The notes under the pieces: generated by a model
Seen by the model: the letters and a program-made list of their open reading frames with translations, nothing else
The model's database searches: none
Told to the model about the DNA's origin: nothing
Program-made: the position numbers and the translations under genes
Part shown: positions 43,967 to 52,275 of the stretch, piece by piece
Layout: every line of letters starts with the position of its first letter
How positions within the stretch are numbered: position 1 is the first letter of the stretch
Assembly: GCA_963715275.1 (NCBI GenBank)
Contig: CAVQSF010000035.1
Coordinates: 930,001-994,000, forward strand
Direction of reading: 5' to 3'
DNA from: Aureliella sp963715275
GTDB taxonomy: Bacteria; Planctomycetota; Planctomycetia; Pirellulales; Pirellulaceae
Length of the DNA: 64,000 nt

Positions 43967-45388
43967 TCAGATTTCGTAGCTTACCTTGCCATGTTTTTGT
44001 GCACGACTGATTTGGTCCATCGCGTAAAGACCGGCCAGCACGAATTCGACGCAAGATGCGCGAACCGCGTCCACTTCGCTGGCATTGACTTCAAAGGCTT
44101 TCTCCCAAGCCGGTGGCACAGCCTGTAATCTCTCCGAATAGGTGGAACTCGGAAGCATATCGCCTACCTCGATCCGCACACCCTTACGAAAGATCTCGGC
44201 GATCTCTCCCAACCCATACTCTTCCACATACTGCTCGAACACGGACTTGATTGCTCCAGCAATCAGGGAATCGATCACCTGCTTCTCCGACATTTGGTGG
44301 CTGCCCATCAAATCCAGCTCGAGCTTTCCAAGTGACGAAGAATACAGGTGTCCCAAGTCGCTTATTCTGGGCACTGCGGGTGATTCACCCAGCACGATCG
44401 AGCGCTGCCTGGCGCTGGCAATCATCGCACGATAGTTGGCCAAGCTAAATCTAGCAGATACACCGGAGGCCTGATCGATGTACTTGCTTTTGCGAGCCAG
44501 CACGGTGATCTCTTCAATGATCTCAGCCATGAAGTAGGGCACTTGCACGGGATAATCCCCATCTAGTTGAACGGCAGCCTCTTGCTGCATTATCTCAATA
44601 CCCAGTTCACGATCACGCGGGTAGTGCGTTTGAATGATCGAACCGATGCGGTCTTTCAACTGTGGGATGACCTTTCCGCTGCGGTTATAAGTACTGGGGT
44701 TAGCTGAGAACAGAATAAATATGTCGAGGTCGAAGCGGACCGGATAGCCGCGAATCTGCACGTCGCGCTCTTCCAGAATGTTGAACAAGCCGACTTGAAC
44801 TAATTCGTCCAGTTCTGGCAACTCGTTCATTGCGAAGATGCCACGATGCATCCGAGGAATCAAACCGAAGTGCAAGGCCTCTTCGGTACTCATGCTGACG
44901 CCGCCGGTAAGTTTAGACGGGTCGATCTCACCGATGATGTCGGCAAACTTCGTGCCAGGACTCAGCCGCTCGGCGTAACGCTCGTCGCGGGGCCACCATG
45001 CGATTGGAATTGCATCCTCAGTGTGTTCGGCCACGAAACGTTTGCCAACCGAGGTAATTGGATGCAATGGATCTTCGTGGATCGGCACGCCAGGGATGTC
45101 TAGGTACGGCACTTGTTCATCGAGAAACTGAACGAGTGCGCGCATGAGACGGCTTTTGGCCTGGCCCTTCTCGCCAAGAAAAAGCATGTCATGCCCAGCC
45201 AATAGGGCAATATTAATCTCGGGAATGACAGTATCGTCATAGCCGACAATCCCGGTGAACAACTCGTGGTCACCAGCAAGCATACGAGTGAAATTATCGA
45301 GGATTTCTTTCTTTACGGTCTTGGATTGCCAACCGCTTTCTCGTAGTTCCGACAAATTGCCAGGAAGCGTTTGCGTTGAGTGGTTCAT
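43967..45388 (-). CDS. AAA+ ATPase related to MoxR/magnesium-chelatase subunits
   Basis: Walker A is GEKGQAKS (residues 72-79). The Walker B region reads GIFAMNELPELDE, with Asn-Glu in place of the usual Asp-Glu, and ILFSANPSTYNRSG is sensor 1. LKDRIGSIIQTHYPRDRE and SARFSLANYRAM complete the core. 473 residues, longer than a simple MoxR protein because of a C-terminal helical domain. It is followed directly by the vWA partner gene. The pair is expected to act together as a chaperone complex on an unknown client. Confidence 0.88.
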   Translation of the reverse strand: MNHSTQTLPGNLSELRESGWQSKTVKKEILDNFTRMLAGDHELFTGIVGYDDTVIPEINIALLAGHDMLFLGEKGQAKSRLMRALVQFLDEQVPYLDIPGVPIHEDPLHPITSVGKRFVAEHTEDAIPIAWWPRDERYAERLSPGTKFADIIGEIDPSKLTGGVSMSTEEALHFGLIPRMHRGIFAMNELPELDELVQVGLFNILEERDVQIRGYPVRFDLDIFILFSANPSTYNRSGKVIPQLKDRIGSIIQTHYPRDRELGIEIMQQEAAVQLDGDYPVQVPYFMAEIIEEITVLARKSKYIDQASGVSARFSLANYRAMIASARQRSIVLGESPAVPRISDLGHLYSSSLGKLELDLMGSHQMSEKQVIDSLIAGAIKSVFEQYVEEYGLGEIAEIFRKGVRIEVGDMLPSSTYSERLQAVPPAWEKAFEVNASEVDAVRASCVEFVLAGLYAMDQISRAQKHGKVSYEI

Positions 45389-45477
45389 TTAGCATTACCA
45401 GCAGAGAGTAGCCTTCTAACACGCATCATTATACGCTAACGGCCAACAAATCTATGTGAAGACGCAACGACGTTGGT

Positions 45478-45490
45478 GAGTCTGTCCCAG
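45478..45490. repeat. Second copy of the intergenic repeat arm
   Basis: GAGTCTGTCCCAG matches 13 bases of the hairpin at 29570-29590 on the opposite strand; here the second arm is changed, so no full hairpin is formed. Confidence 0.45.
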
Positions 45491-45553
45491 TCTTGTAAAT
45501 TCCTGAGGCAATGGTTGGGGTCTCAATTTCGAAGACTGAGCTACGCGCCCCAT

Positions 45554-45581
45554 TAAACGGTATCGGGTAAACGGTATCGGG
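45554..45581. repeat. Two 14-base direct repeats
   Basis: TAAACGGTATCGGG occurs twice without spacing between the AAA+ gene and the tail-anchored protein gene. Its role is unknown. Confidence 0.6.
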
Positions 45582-45710
45582 ACCAATGCGCAGAAACAGC
45601 CTCAGGCTATCCAAAATCAGAGAATGTCGTTTTCCGGGCGCGCGTTCACAACCTCAGTAAACGCAGGCTGGACGCACCTACAACTCCGCCAAAACAAAGA
45701 GGAAGAACGG

Positions 45711-46304
45711 CTAGACCAAAGAAAGAATGGTTAGCGTCATGGCTCCCGCGCATAGTGCAGCAATCACACTCAGCGTGAGTCGACCAAACCTTCCACCAGA
45801 GGACCGCCTCGAATTCTTGACTTCAGCCTCCACCCGCAAGGACCAATTTGCTTTTTGGGTGGCAACCTCCACAGATGGGGAAGCCGGAGCGGAAGCATCC
45901 TGTGCTTCAACCACAACGGCAGGAACCAAGGAGTCCTTTCGAGAGATAATGGACTCTCGCGAGCCTTGCTGGGCCTGCAAATCCTCCTCAGAGAAAATGC
46001 TCAGCTGGATTCTCTCGAGCATCCTGGCGCGTCTGCGAGGATCAAGTAGGCGGTACGTGCTGGCCGCCAAGTCGGACAGCATGACCTGTTGATCATGCTC
46101 ATCAATGGCTGCTTCATGAATTAGGGCGGCCGTCAACCGAGCCGCGTCACGGATAACCTGCACTCGAGCCTCCCGAGCAGGCAAGCCGAGCAACGCAAAA
46201 TCGTAGCCGAGCGCGCGCGAAACTGCCCGACGGCTGCGATTTGGATCCGACTTAAGAGTTCCGGCTACCATGGAGGGAAAGACTTCTAAGGCGAGTACAG
46301 GCAC
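45711..46304 (-). CDS. Tail-anchored protein, unknown
   Basis: A 197-residue frame starting with GTG at 46304 (an ATG at 46271 is possible). The N-terminal half is helical and charged (VQVIRDAARLTAALIHEAA, LAASTYRLLDPRRRARMLERIQLSI); the LLDPRRRARML phrase recalls the end of J-domain proteins but no HPD motif is present. A linker rich in Ser and Ala precedes one C-terminal span (LTLSVIAALCAGAMTLTILSLV) that ends the protein, so it should be anchored by its tail with the bulk in the cytoplasm. Not recognised further. Confidence 0.65.
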   Translation of the reverse strand: MPVLALEVFPSMVAGTLKSDPNRSRRAVSRALGYDFALLGLPAREARVQVIRDAARLTAALIHEAAIDEHDQQVMLSDLAASTYRLLDPRRRARMLERIQLSIFSEEDLQAQQGSRESIISRKDSLVPAVVVEAQDASAPASPSVEVATQKANWSLRVEAEVKNSRRSSGGRFGRLTLSVIAALCAGAMTLTILSLV

Positions 46305-46976
46305 CTAAGCACAAGTTTTCTGTCATTTGAACAACCGTGGCTAACGCCAAAACGGCTAATAATGCGGAAAAGCTTCTGCCTAGGTGCTTAGCTGATGGAC
46401 GGTGGGAGGACGCAGCCTACGTTCACTGCGAAAAAAACCGATGTCGGCGCAGCTCCCGTAACTCAACGTTGCCGTCCAGATACATTCGTTGCCGCCTAAC
46501 AAGTATTTCGGCAGAACAAGTCAAAAAATGAGGCGCGGAAAGAATATTTTCGGATTGTTCCGCTTCTTCCGAGCGCCCCCAACACATCTTAAAAAAGCTT
46601 AGGGTGTCCAGCCGGGCGAAGTCCCGGGAAAAGGGCTTTCACTTTCCCCTTGCCTTGCCATCAGCCGCTGCTTGTCCTGATCTATAAGCATAGACAACTG
46701 ATTGTTCGCAAAGGTTCCCAGTTTGGATGCAAGTCAGGCCAAACGATTCTCGGCCTGTATTAACGCCTTTTTTGAAGCCATTGATGACTTAACTCCCCAG
46801 GAGGGGTTGTAATCCTTTGCATCAGTCAGCCTGCAAGAGTGAAGGAAACATCTGACCTTCGAGAGTTTGTGCAGATACCGCTGGCTTGAGGGGCAGGCAC
46901 GTCAACTCGCAAGTCGCATCCAGACCATAGCTCATAGCTATCGATCGCGACCAAGTCCCCTCAATCAGACTCTGTG
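46305..46976. other. Long intergenic region, nothing recognised
   Basis: 672 bases between two minus-strand genes. Short frames (for example 46337-46531 plus) lack features. Short self-complementary bits such as CCCC-AGGA-GGGG near 46796 are too weak to call. It may contain the promoter of the tail-anchored protein gene. Confidence 0.4.
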
Positions 46977-47912
46977 CTACACATCACAAACACCGATCGC
47001 TTGCCCCAGCGACTTGGCGGGATCGTTCCAAGTGGGGATAAACTCTTGGGCCACGTAGCCCTGGTATCCCGTATCGAGAATGGCACGCATGATCGGCGGA
47101 TAATTCAGCTCCTGGTTTTCGTCGATTTCCACTCGTCCAGGATTGCCCGCCGTGTGATAGTGGCCGATCCAAGGATGAAGCTGGCGCAGTCTACGAATGA
47201 CGTCACCATGCATGACTTGGACATGGTAGATATCAAAGAGTAGCTTGAATCTTGGTGAATCAATTTGTTTAATCATATCGATGCACAAGTCGACATCATC
47301 GCCAAAATAACCTGGATGCCCTTTCATTGGGTGCGTGTTGTCACGGCTATTCAAGTGCTCCAGGCAGAGAGTAACGTCCTGCTCCTCCGCGTAACCGATG
47401 ACGCGCTTCCAGCAATCGAGACAGTTCTGCTTTGCAACCTCGTCTCGCATCCCCGGCACCCGCATGCCGGTAAAAGTAATTACACTCGGGCTTCCAAATT
47501 CGACCGCCGTGTCGATCGACTTTCGCAACTTGGCTTCCACCTCAGCATGATGGTCGGTACTGACCGGGCCGGTGGCAAAACCATGACTACTGACCAGTGA
47601 GATTTCGAGTCCAATTTTCTTGATCTCCGGATAGGCGGATGCACTCACACCCTCAATCGCGACCAAGCCAAGTCGTTTTCCTAGAGTCGCCAGTTCAACC
47701 GGTGGCATCGGATTGAAGCACCAACCCATGACGGACTGGCGGATTCGGCCCTTACGCTGCACGGGGAGTTGCCTTTCTTGAGTCGAGGCAGCCTGTGTCG
47801 AAGCATCAGATGCCGGCGAGTCGTGGGCCGTTGACCGATTGCCGGCTACAATTCCCACGGCCGTAGCACCAGCGGCCTTGGCCAACCAGTTTCTTCGATT
47901 CGATTCACTCAT
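46977..47912 (-). CDS. Hydroxypyruvate-isomerase-like TIM-barrel protein with Tat-type signal
   Basis: A xylose-isomerase-like TIM barrel: IRQSVMGWCFNPMPP, SPSVITFTGMRVPGM, TLCLEHLNSRDNTHPMKGHPGYFGDD (catalytic Glu), FKLLFDIYHVQVMHGDV and IGHYHTAGNPGRVEIDENQELNY, the pattern of hydroxypyruvate isomerases. The N-terminus MSESNRRNWLAKAAGATAVGIVAG looks like a Tat signal, so it may be exported folded. The ATG at 47912 opens this signal; the frame to 47978 adds nothing. 311 residues. Sugar-acid isomerase or epimerase; the exact substrate is uncertain. Confidence 0.87.
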   Translation of the reverse strand: MSESNRRNWLAKAAGATAVGIVAGNRSTAHDSPASDASTQAASTQERQLPVQRKGRIRQSVMGWCFNPMPPVELATLGKRLGLVAIEGVSASAYPEIKKIGLEISLVSSHGFATGPVSTDHHAEVEAKLRKSIDTAVEFGSPSVITFTGMRVPGMRDEVAKQNCLDCWKRVIGYAEEQDVTLCLEHLNSRDNTHPMKGHPGYFGDDVDLCIDMIKQIDSPRFKLLFDIYHVQVMHGDVIRRLRQLHPWIGHYHTAGNPGRVEIDENQELNYPPIMRAILDTGYQGYVAQEFIPTWNDPAKSLGQAIGVCDV

Positions 47913-48077
47913 GGCTATCTGTCCTTCGCTTGGGGAAGAGGAATGTGTTTGAACGCGGAATTGCCAGGCGTCGCCCAACGCGAGTTGTTCGACTCGCTGT
48001 TGTGGGGGATGTCTCCCGACCTGCCCGATCTGTGGCCGTGGATGGCAGATTCAAGAAAGCCTCCCACAACGTGTGAA

Positions 48078-49157
48078 CTACTCGACTACCTCATCTTCGG
48101 GGAACAGCGGTAGGTCGTCACCCCCCTGCCCTGCCCCGCCCGACTTGGGACCTCGTGAGTCGGTCTGGGGAGGCAGCATGCCCAAGTGCTCAAACGCCTT
48201 GGGCGTCACGCAGCGACCGCGGGTTGTGCGAATTGTCAGCTCGCTACGCAACAAGAACGGCTCGACCTCGTCTACCAGCGTATCGGATGGAACGTTCATC
48301 GTGTGCGCGATAGCCTCCACTCCGGCGGGGCCTCCCGCAAACACTCGAATAATCGTTTCCAGATAGCGACGATCCTGGCGGTCCAAGCCCAGCTCATCTA
48401 TGCCGGTCATTTGCATCGCCCGACTGACGATTTCCAGGCTGACTTTACCGTCGGCCTTGCTCATGGCGTAGTCTCGCACCCAGAGCAGCCGGTTGTTTGC
48501 TACTCGCGGTGTGCCCCGGCTGCGACGAGCAATTTCCGTCGAAGCGTCCGGGGCGATTTCAACGCTGAGCTTAATTGCATTTCTACGAACGATCTCGGTC
48601 AGTTCTTCGATGGAATAGAATCCCAGGTGCTCGCGAATTTGAAAGCGATCTCTGAGTGGACCGCTCAGCATGCCGGCCCGGGTCGTGGCACCGATCAAGG
48701 TGAACGGCTTGAGTTGCAGATTGAGCGTCCGAGCACTGACCCCCTCACCCAGTACAATGTCGATGCGGAAATCCTCCATAGCCGTATAGAGGTACTCTTC
48801 AACCGCTTTTGGCATGCGGTGGATCTCATCGACGAACAAAACCGACTTGTCTTCAAGGTTGGTCAGGTAAGGGATGATGTCCTTGGGAGCCTTCAACGCA
48901 GGCCCACTCGCCATCTGCACCGCCACGCCCATTTCGCGTGGAATGCAAGTGGCAAACGTCGTTTTACCGAGCCCGGGAGGTCCATCAAACAGCATGTGCC
49001 CCAGGGGCTCGTCGCGTTTACTGGCCGCATCGATGGCGATTTGCAGCACCGCAATAACATCCCGCTGCCCCACCATCTCCGAGATCCGCTTGGGACGCAG
49101 CGCAAGGTCATTCTCGTCGTTGGGATCCGACGGTTGCATGATCGACTCGCGGGCCAA
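48078..49157 (-). CDS. ruvB: Holliday junction branch migration helicase RuvB
   Basis: AAA+ motor that moves Holliday junctions with RuvA. Walker A is FDGPPGLGKTTFA, Walker B LFVDEIHRMPKAVEEYLYTAMED, sensor 1 LIGATTRAGMLSGPLRDRF, and the C-terminal winged helix is seen in RGRCVTPKAFEHLG. The TTG at 49157 is preceded by GGAGGAA at seven bases, a strong ribosome site, and gives 359 residues; the frame to 49241 and the ATG at 49139 are less likely. A Gly-rich tail (SGGAGQGGDD) is encoded by the recurring G-rich motif at 48119-48140. Confidence 0.95.
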   Translation of the reverse strand: MARESIMQPSDPNDENDLALRPKRISEMVGQRDVIAVLQIAIDAASKRDEPLGHMLFDGPPGLGKTTFATCIPREMGVAVQMASGPALKAPKDIIPYLTNLEDKSVLFVDEIHRMPKAVEEYLYTAMEDFRIDIVLGEGVSARTLNLQLKPFTLIGATTRAGMLSGPLRDRFQIREHLGFYSIEELTEIVRRNAIKLSVEIAPDASTEIARRSRGTPRVANNRLLWVRDYAMSKADGKVSLEIVSRAMQMTGIDELGLDRQDRRYLETIIRVFAGGPAGVEAIAHTMNVPSDTLVDEVEPFLLRSELTIRTTRGRCVTPKAFEHLGMLPPQTDSRGPKSGGAGQGGDDLPLFPEDEVVE

Positions 49158-49294
49158 TGTGGGTTCCTCCGTAAACAAGCTGCCTGATAAATTGCCGTAG
49201 CTCAAGATGATAACGCATGCCGCAGCATTTGGCGTGGTCATTCCAAGCTGGTACGCGTGGAATGATTCCTTGGCTATGTGTTACTTGCGCACGA

Positions 49295-50275
49295 TTACTG
49301 CATTCGCGAAACTAGCCACGCCATGACCACCAGGGCCAAGACGACCGCTCCCACGATAAGCAACAAAGCCGTTAACCTGCCAAACGAAAATGGTGCGGAA
49401 CCAGAGATCTTGCCAGTTTGGCCGTTAATCAGTACTCGATGCAGGTTTTGTTTGTAGTGATACGCCAAGATCCAGACTGGCAGCAGCATGGGAGACCCGC
49501 GCATGGATGAGATCTGCACGTTAGCTTTCACGTTCCGAGCTCGGTTGGGTACCTGCTTGGCGCACACTTCACGTTCGAGCTGCTCAATGGCCCCGCGGGC
49601 TTGCGGGCGTGCCAAACTGCGTGGGATTCGAAAGTCTTCCGTGATCACATTCTCCAAGTCGACGTGACCCGGTGGAACTGCGTCGGAAATGTTGAAAGGG
49701 GAGATCGAACTTGTCTCGGTCGTAGTCAGAATACTACTGCCTCCGATCAGGATGTCGTTATATTGGGAGTGGTTTCGGCCACCCACTGGATACCAGTCGC
49801 CACGTGAACCGTAGGGGGCCGGGGAGGAGTCGGCGGTCCAGCGCGTGTCGGTGGACGCTTCGAAGACCCAGTAGGGGACATATACCTGCGTAATCTCGCC
49901 GATCTTGGATTCGCGGGCCGCGTCCGAAGGTCTCCAAAATCCAGTTCCCAGCCAGTTGCGCAGAATCGACTCGGCCGACGATTGCGTGACGCTAAAAGGC
50001 ACGACACCAGCCGGCCGAATCGTGACGCCTTCGGCCTTCTTCTTCATCCGTGAACTACCACAAAACGGACAGCGCAGTGTGCCTGCCGAAGCATCGTAGC
50101 TCATCGAGGCACCACATGACTTGCACTCGAAGCTGTGATGGCTGGCCGTGTGTTCGAGTTTTAAAGCAGCCTCGTTGCCCAGCGGATTTTCCGTGCCGCA
50201 ATTGGCACAGAAGAGATCCTGGTCATCCATGTAGCAACGGCACACACCACATCGTTCGGCTGCTTTGGTTCCCAT
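49295..50275 (-). CDS. Zinc-ribbon membrane protein, unknown
   Basis: Two or three zinc-ribbon pairs at the N-terminus: CGVCRCYMDDQDLFCANCG, then FECKSCGASMSYDASAGTLRCPFCGS. A middle beta-rich region (ITQVYVPYWVFEASTDTRWTA) and one C-terminal span (LTALLLIVGAVVLALVVMAWLV) follow, so the protein is tail-anchored with its ribbons inside. Similar planctomycete and other bacterial proteins are known only as hypothetical. The ATG at 50275 removes an overlap with serA. 326 residues. It may be expressed with serA, which ends 20 bases upstream. Confidence 0.78.
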   Translation of the reverse strand: MGTKAAERCGVCRCYMDDQDLFCANCGTENPLGNEAALKLEHTASHHSFECKSCGASMSYDASAGTLRCPFCGSSRMKKKAEGVTIRPAGVVPFSVTQSSAESILRNWLGTGFWRPSDAARESKIGEITQVYVPYWVFEASTDTRWTADSSPAPYGSRGDWYPVGGRNHSQYNDILIGGSSILTTTETSSISPFNISDAVPPGHVDLENVITEDFRIPRSLARPQARGAIEQLEREVCAKQVPNRARNVKANVQISSMRGSPMLLPVWILAYHYKQNLHRVLINGQTGKISGSAPFSFGRLTALLLIVGAVVLALVVMAWLVSRMQ

Positions 50276-50295
50276 GCTGACCGGGTCCGTAACTG

Positions 50296-51927
50296 CTATT
50301 GGAGCCAAGCGGGTAGTTCGCCCGATGGTGGCAATTCGATGCTTTGAATCTTATCAATGGAGTCGATAGCCATCATCGCACTCAGGGCTGCCTCGGTGGG
50401 TCGGCTGTCCAGATTGAGCACACCAATGGCCGGTCCACCCGGTTTCTGGCTGGCACGGCCCACGGCCATTTGAGCGATGTTGACACCATGCGCTCCGAAG
50501 GCGTTGCCAACTTTGCCAATGATCCCCGGTACATCCTGGTGTGTAAAAATCAGCAAGTTGCCATCAATGTAGGCTTCCAGCCGGTAGTCGTCGAGCATTA
50601 CAAGACGCGGCATATTGTGTCCGAATACCGTGCCCGAAGCCTTGACTGTGCGCCCGCCGCCGGTCACTTCGGCCGTAATCGACGAAGTGAAAGCTCCCAT
50701 CTCGTGGCTCAGGTTTTCATTCAGCTCGATCCCGCGTTCTCGCAAGAGCATCTCGGCATTGATGATGTTGACGTCTTGCTCCAAGGCGCGTTCCAGCAGG
50801 CCGGCGCAAAATGCGTTGGTTAACAGTCCCGTGTCGCGATCAGCAACTTCACCACGATAGGTCAGATGACAGCCGGTGATCGCGCCGCCGTGCCATTGGC
50901 TGGCGAGCAACCCGAGACGATGTGCCACATCAAGATAGCTCCGCAAGGCTTCGAGTGTTTTGGGATCGAGCGATGCGACGTTGACCGCATGCCGTATTTC
51001 GCCGGTCTTGAAAAAATTGATTAGCAATTGAATACCTTCCACCGCCACTTGCGTTTGTGCCTCTTCGGTACTGGCGCCCAAGTGTGGAGTGCAGACGACT
51101 CCGGGCTTGCCGAAGAGCGGACTGTCGGTGCAAGGCTCGGTTTCGAAGACATCCAACGCCACGCCGCCGATCTGCCCATTTTCCAAGCCTTCCACCAGAG
51201 CCGCCTCTTCGTAAATTCCGCCGCGGGCACAATTGACCAGCCGAATGCCTGGCTTCAAAGCTGAAAGGTTGGACTTGTTGATGAGGTGCTTGGTTTCGCC
51301 CGTCAGCGGTGTATGGACCGTTAAGTAATCCACTTTCGGGAGCATTTCGGCCACCGTCGCCGCTCGTTCGACGCCCAGCTTGGTCGCCTGCTCATCACTC
51401 AGGAATGGATCGTAGGCAATGACGCGCATGCGGAAAGCCAGGCCGCGCAAGGCAACTTCTCTTCCAATTCGCCCCAATCCAACGACGCCCAGTGTCTTGT
51501 CAGCTACCTGCGAGCCCATGTAGAGTTTGCGGTCCCACTTGCCGGCGCACAGCGATTGGTAGGCCGGTGCCACGCTGCGTGAAAGTGCTAACAGCAGTGC
51601 AAAAGCGTGCTCGGCCGTGGAGAGTGTGTTACCCGAGGGGGTGTTCATGACCACGATGCCAAGTCGTGTTGAACTCTCCTTGTCAATGTTGTCGGTACCC
51701 ACCCCGGCTCGCACAATTGCCTTGAGTCGTTTATTTCCTTCGAGTGAATCAGGCGTTATCTTGACGCCACTACGAATAATGACTCCGTCGAATTCGTTGA
51801 GAGCCTTTCTCAGCTCTTCGCCCTTCAATCCGATGCGTTCTTCGAACTCGAAATTACTTTCGGACTTCAGTAGCTCAATGCCTTCATCCGCGATGGAGTC
51901 AAGCACTCCAATACGAAACTTGCCCAT
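50296..51927 (-). CDS. serA: D-3-phosphoglycerate dehydrogenase
   Basis: First enzyme of serine synthesis, oxidising 3-phosphoglycerate with NAD. The N-terminal part (GVGTDNIDKES), nucleotide loop LGVVGLGRIGREVA, RGGIYEEAALVEGL and the HLGASTEEAQTQVA motif with catalytic His are clear. A long C-terminal part with an intervening domain and an ACT domain (IFTHQDVPGIIGKVGNAFG) indicates the long, serine-regulated type. 543 residues. It follows serC (52276) on the same strand with a 348-base gap that contains a hairpin. Confidence 0.96.
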   Translation of the reverse strand: MGKFRIGVLDSIADEGIELLKSESNFEFEERIGLKGEELRKALNEFDGVIIRSGVKITPDSLEGNKRLKAIVRAGVGTDNIDKESSTRLGIVVMNTPSGNTLSTAEHAFALLLALSRSVAPAYQSLCAGKWDRKLYMGSQVADKTLGVVGLGRIGREVALRGLAFRMRVIAYDPFLSDEQATKLGVERAATVAEMLPKVDYLTVHTPLTGETKHLINKSNLSALKPGIRLVNCARGGIYEEAALVEGLENGQIGGVALDVFETEPCTDSPLFGKPGVVCTPHLGASTEEAQTQVAVEGIQLLINFFKTGEIRHAVNVASLDPKTLEALRSYLDVAHRLGLLASQWHGGAITGCHLTYRGEVADRDTGLLTNAFCAGLLERALEQDVNIINAEMLLRERGIELNENLSHEMGAFTSSITAEVTGGGRTVKASGTVFGHNMPRLVMLDDYRLEAYIDGNLLIFTHQDVPGIIGKVGNAFGAHGVNIAQMAVGRASQKPGGPAIGVLNLDSRPTEAALSAMMAIDSIDKIQSIELPPSGELPAWLQ

Positions 51928-52275
51928 GAATTGTGCGCCTTAGGGATCAGTGGTTCTAAAAAAGAGTGGTGTGGATGCGGTCGCCGGGTGCTCCGTGGCC
52001 CCGATTTTGCGATTGGTACGAATCGCAAAAACGGACATGGGAAATGCTCGAGTTTGATCGAAAAATCGCAGCTCCGCGTCCGGGCTGGCAAGCGTCCATG
52101 GCCACGGAACGCCCGGTATCTGTCGCATAGTCATCGGCTATGAAGCGAAGTGGTAAAAATATTGACTGGGTCCCCAGGTTGCAGGCCATAGGGAACAAGT
52201 TTCCGTTGGCCAACCGGGACGCGAGGGCTCGAACAGCTTGGCTGGTCTGGAGGACGTAATCCCCTCGCCCATTTC
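51928..52275. other. Spacer between serC and serA with a hairpin
   Basis: 348 bases with no convincing gene. It contains a perfect ten-base-stem hairpin (52005-52030). It could hold a serA promoter, a terminator of serC or a leader element. Confidence 0.45.
52005..52030. other. Perfect hairpin between serC and serA
   Basis: TTTTGCGATT and AATCGCAAAA form a ten-base stem around GGTACG. In the direction of serC-serA transcription it is not followed by a T-run, so it is better seen as a stem-loop in the serA leader than as a standard terminator. Confidence 0.5.

Larger units (their letters stand above)
45389..45710. other. Intergenic region with two repeat elements
   Basis: 322 bases between two minus-strand genes. 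It holds the 13-base copy of the hairpin repeat (45478-45490) and a 14-base direct repeat (45554-45581). No gene is recognised. Confidence 0.45.

Noticed and set aside
46337..46531. A 64-residue plus-strand frame
   Set aside because: Low-complexity, Arg/Ser-rich, no ribosome site and no neighbour support.
48186..49187. A 333-residue frame on the plus strand opposite ruvB
   Set aside because: It is the mirror of a clearly identified ruvB gene; the composition is rich in Arg/His/Gln and there are no domain features.
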